DNA of 64,000 nucleotides from Pseudobdellovibrionaceae bacterium (GTDB lineage Bacteria; Bdellovibrionota; UBA1018; UBA6935): NCBI GenBank assembly GCA_002722705.1, contig PBMP01000004.1, positions 11,873 to 75,872 of the forward strand, read 5' to 3'. Shown piece by piece: positions 63,483 to 64,000 of this stretch (position 1 is its first letter; each line of letters starts with the position of its first letter). The notes under the pieces were generated by a model. It saw only the letters and a program-made list of their open reading frames with translations, ran no database searches and was not told where the DNA came from. The position numbers and the translations under genes were made by a program.

Positions 63483-64000
63483 CACCCGCCGTCGCCGTAA
63501 CTGGTGGTTCGTCCACCGTCGACGCGGACGTCGATACCAGGGCACCACCTGGCGCGGTGGGGTCGGCGCCATCGCCGCAGTCGTGCGCAAAAATGGCATT
63601 GACGGCCCCGTCGGCACCAGAGTTGCTCGCGTTTACGGCGCCACCATTGGCGCCAATCGCCTTGGTGACCAACTCGTGCGACATGTGGATTGGACCAGTG
63701 GTTCCAGGCAAAGTGATTGGTTTCCGGTGAAGCCGCATGTTGACTGTGACGGGCTCGCTGATTGGGCCATCAAGCGGGTGAATTGTAACATTCATTCCGC
63801 CGTGGAAAGCTGATGGCTTTAGGTTTTCAACGAGTTTCGAAGCTGCCTGCTCGGCATCTTGTTGCGTCAACACAACGTGCGGGGTCAACTCCGTTTCATG
63901 GACCGCCGGATTGTTGATGTGAACCAGCTTATCGGGATCAACCCGGCTGGTCGGGAACAGCGCAGCCAATTTCTTGGCGCCGAGCTCAAGCTTGGAAGTC
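63472..64000 (-). CDS. Unknown protein, 5' end cut by window edge
   Basis: The frame is open to the window edge and extends beyond it, so the N-terminus is missing. The visible 175 residues begin SKLELGAKKLAALFPTS and contain a beta-rich middle (GGMNVTIHPLDGPISEP). The end is Gly/Ala/Asp-rich and disordered. It overlaps the 63210 gene by 11 bp. No family recognised. Confidence 0.55.
   Translation of the reverse strand, partial: TSKLELGAKKLAALFPTSRVDPDKLVHINNPAVHETELTPHVVLTQQDAEQAASKLVENLKPSAFHGGMNVTIHPLDGPISEPVTVNMRLHRKPITLPGTTGPIHMSHELVTKAIGANGGAVNASNSGADGAVNAIFAHDCGDGADPTAPGGALVSTSASTVDEPPVTATAGDDA

Noticed and set aside
1-64000. Bacteriophage origin
   Set aside because: Terminase is phage-like, but TATA-type promoters, GT-AG intron, H3, TBP and SNARE/RING/F-box-like proteins point to a eukaryotic virus.
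1-64000. tRNA, rRNA, CRISPR and insertion sequences
   Set aside because: None seen; no cloverleaf, regularly spaced repeats or transposase motifs found by eye.

Overview
The window looks like part of a large eukaryotic double-stranded DNA virus with a herpesvirus-like packaging module. It most resembles a Mirusviricota-type virus. The main evidence is a herpes/caudovirus-type terminase large subunit (17178-19150) whose reading frame is broken by a 74-nt GT-AG intron between Walker B and motif III. Alongside it are a full-length histone H3 (15548-15955), a TBP-like protein (62597-63277), a heliorhodopsin (54329-55990), an SF1 helicase of the Pif1/UL5 kind (21292-22848) and many TATA-like elements 29-45 nt upstream of ATGs. 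Histone H3, heliorhodopsin and TBP genes have been described in mirusviruses (recalled from the literature, not searched here). Genes are packed on both strands with few gaps, start and stop codons often overlap, and no tRNA, rRNA, CRISPR array or transposon was seen.

Layout. 1-2.3 kb: the end of a mucin-like membrane glycoprotein, a small membrane protein, a protein kinase and an ankyrin-like protein. 2.3-6 kb: an A+T-rich 1203-aa protein with two PDZ-like regions, polyalanine and acidic tracts. 6-8.1 kb: small unknowns and a PD-(D/E)XK nuclease. 8.2-15.5 kb: multi-pass membrane proteins and a cluster of small beta-rich proteins with a shared local pattern (possible virion surface proteins). 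15.5-21.2 kb: histone H3, an unknown, the terminase and flanking unknowns. 21.3-29.6 kb: helicase, coiled-coil proteins, membrane and propeller-like proteins, HNH protein, RING protein, DEDDy exonuclease, ankyrin/F-box-like protein and a J-domain protein. 29.5-38.6 kb: propeller/F-box-like proteins, a roughly 0.7 kb non-coding gap, a PDZ/zinc protein, a second kinase, an acidic-tailed protein, an SPFH protein and a putative H4-like histone fold. 38.6-47.3 kb: a 1077-aa unknown (possible virion protein), unknowns and a membrane-anchored leishmanolysin-like metallopeptidase. 47.5-54.3 kb: a two-TM protein, an R-SNARE-like tail-anchored protein, a zinc-finger-like protein and small membrane proteins. 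54.3-64 kb: heliorhodopsin, a 2167-aa envelope-type glycoprotein, the TBP-like protein and two unknowns.

How the parts may work together (inference). Terminase, nucleases and helicase serve DNA replication, processing and packaging. H3 and the H4-like fold may package or mimic chromatin, and the TBP-like protein may act on the virus's own TATA-type promoters, several of which sit between divergent genes and could serve both. RING and C-terminal F-box-like proteins suggest control of host ubiquitination. The SNARE-like, SPFH, heliorhodopsin, metallopeptidase and large glycoprotein genes point to extensive use of host membranes.

Start codons below are ATGs chosen by eye, using TATA spacing where available; several longer open frames begin only at TTG or GTG and were shortened. 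All family calls are from motif reading alone.
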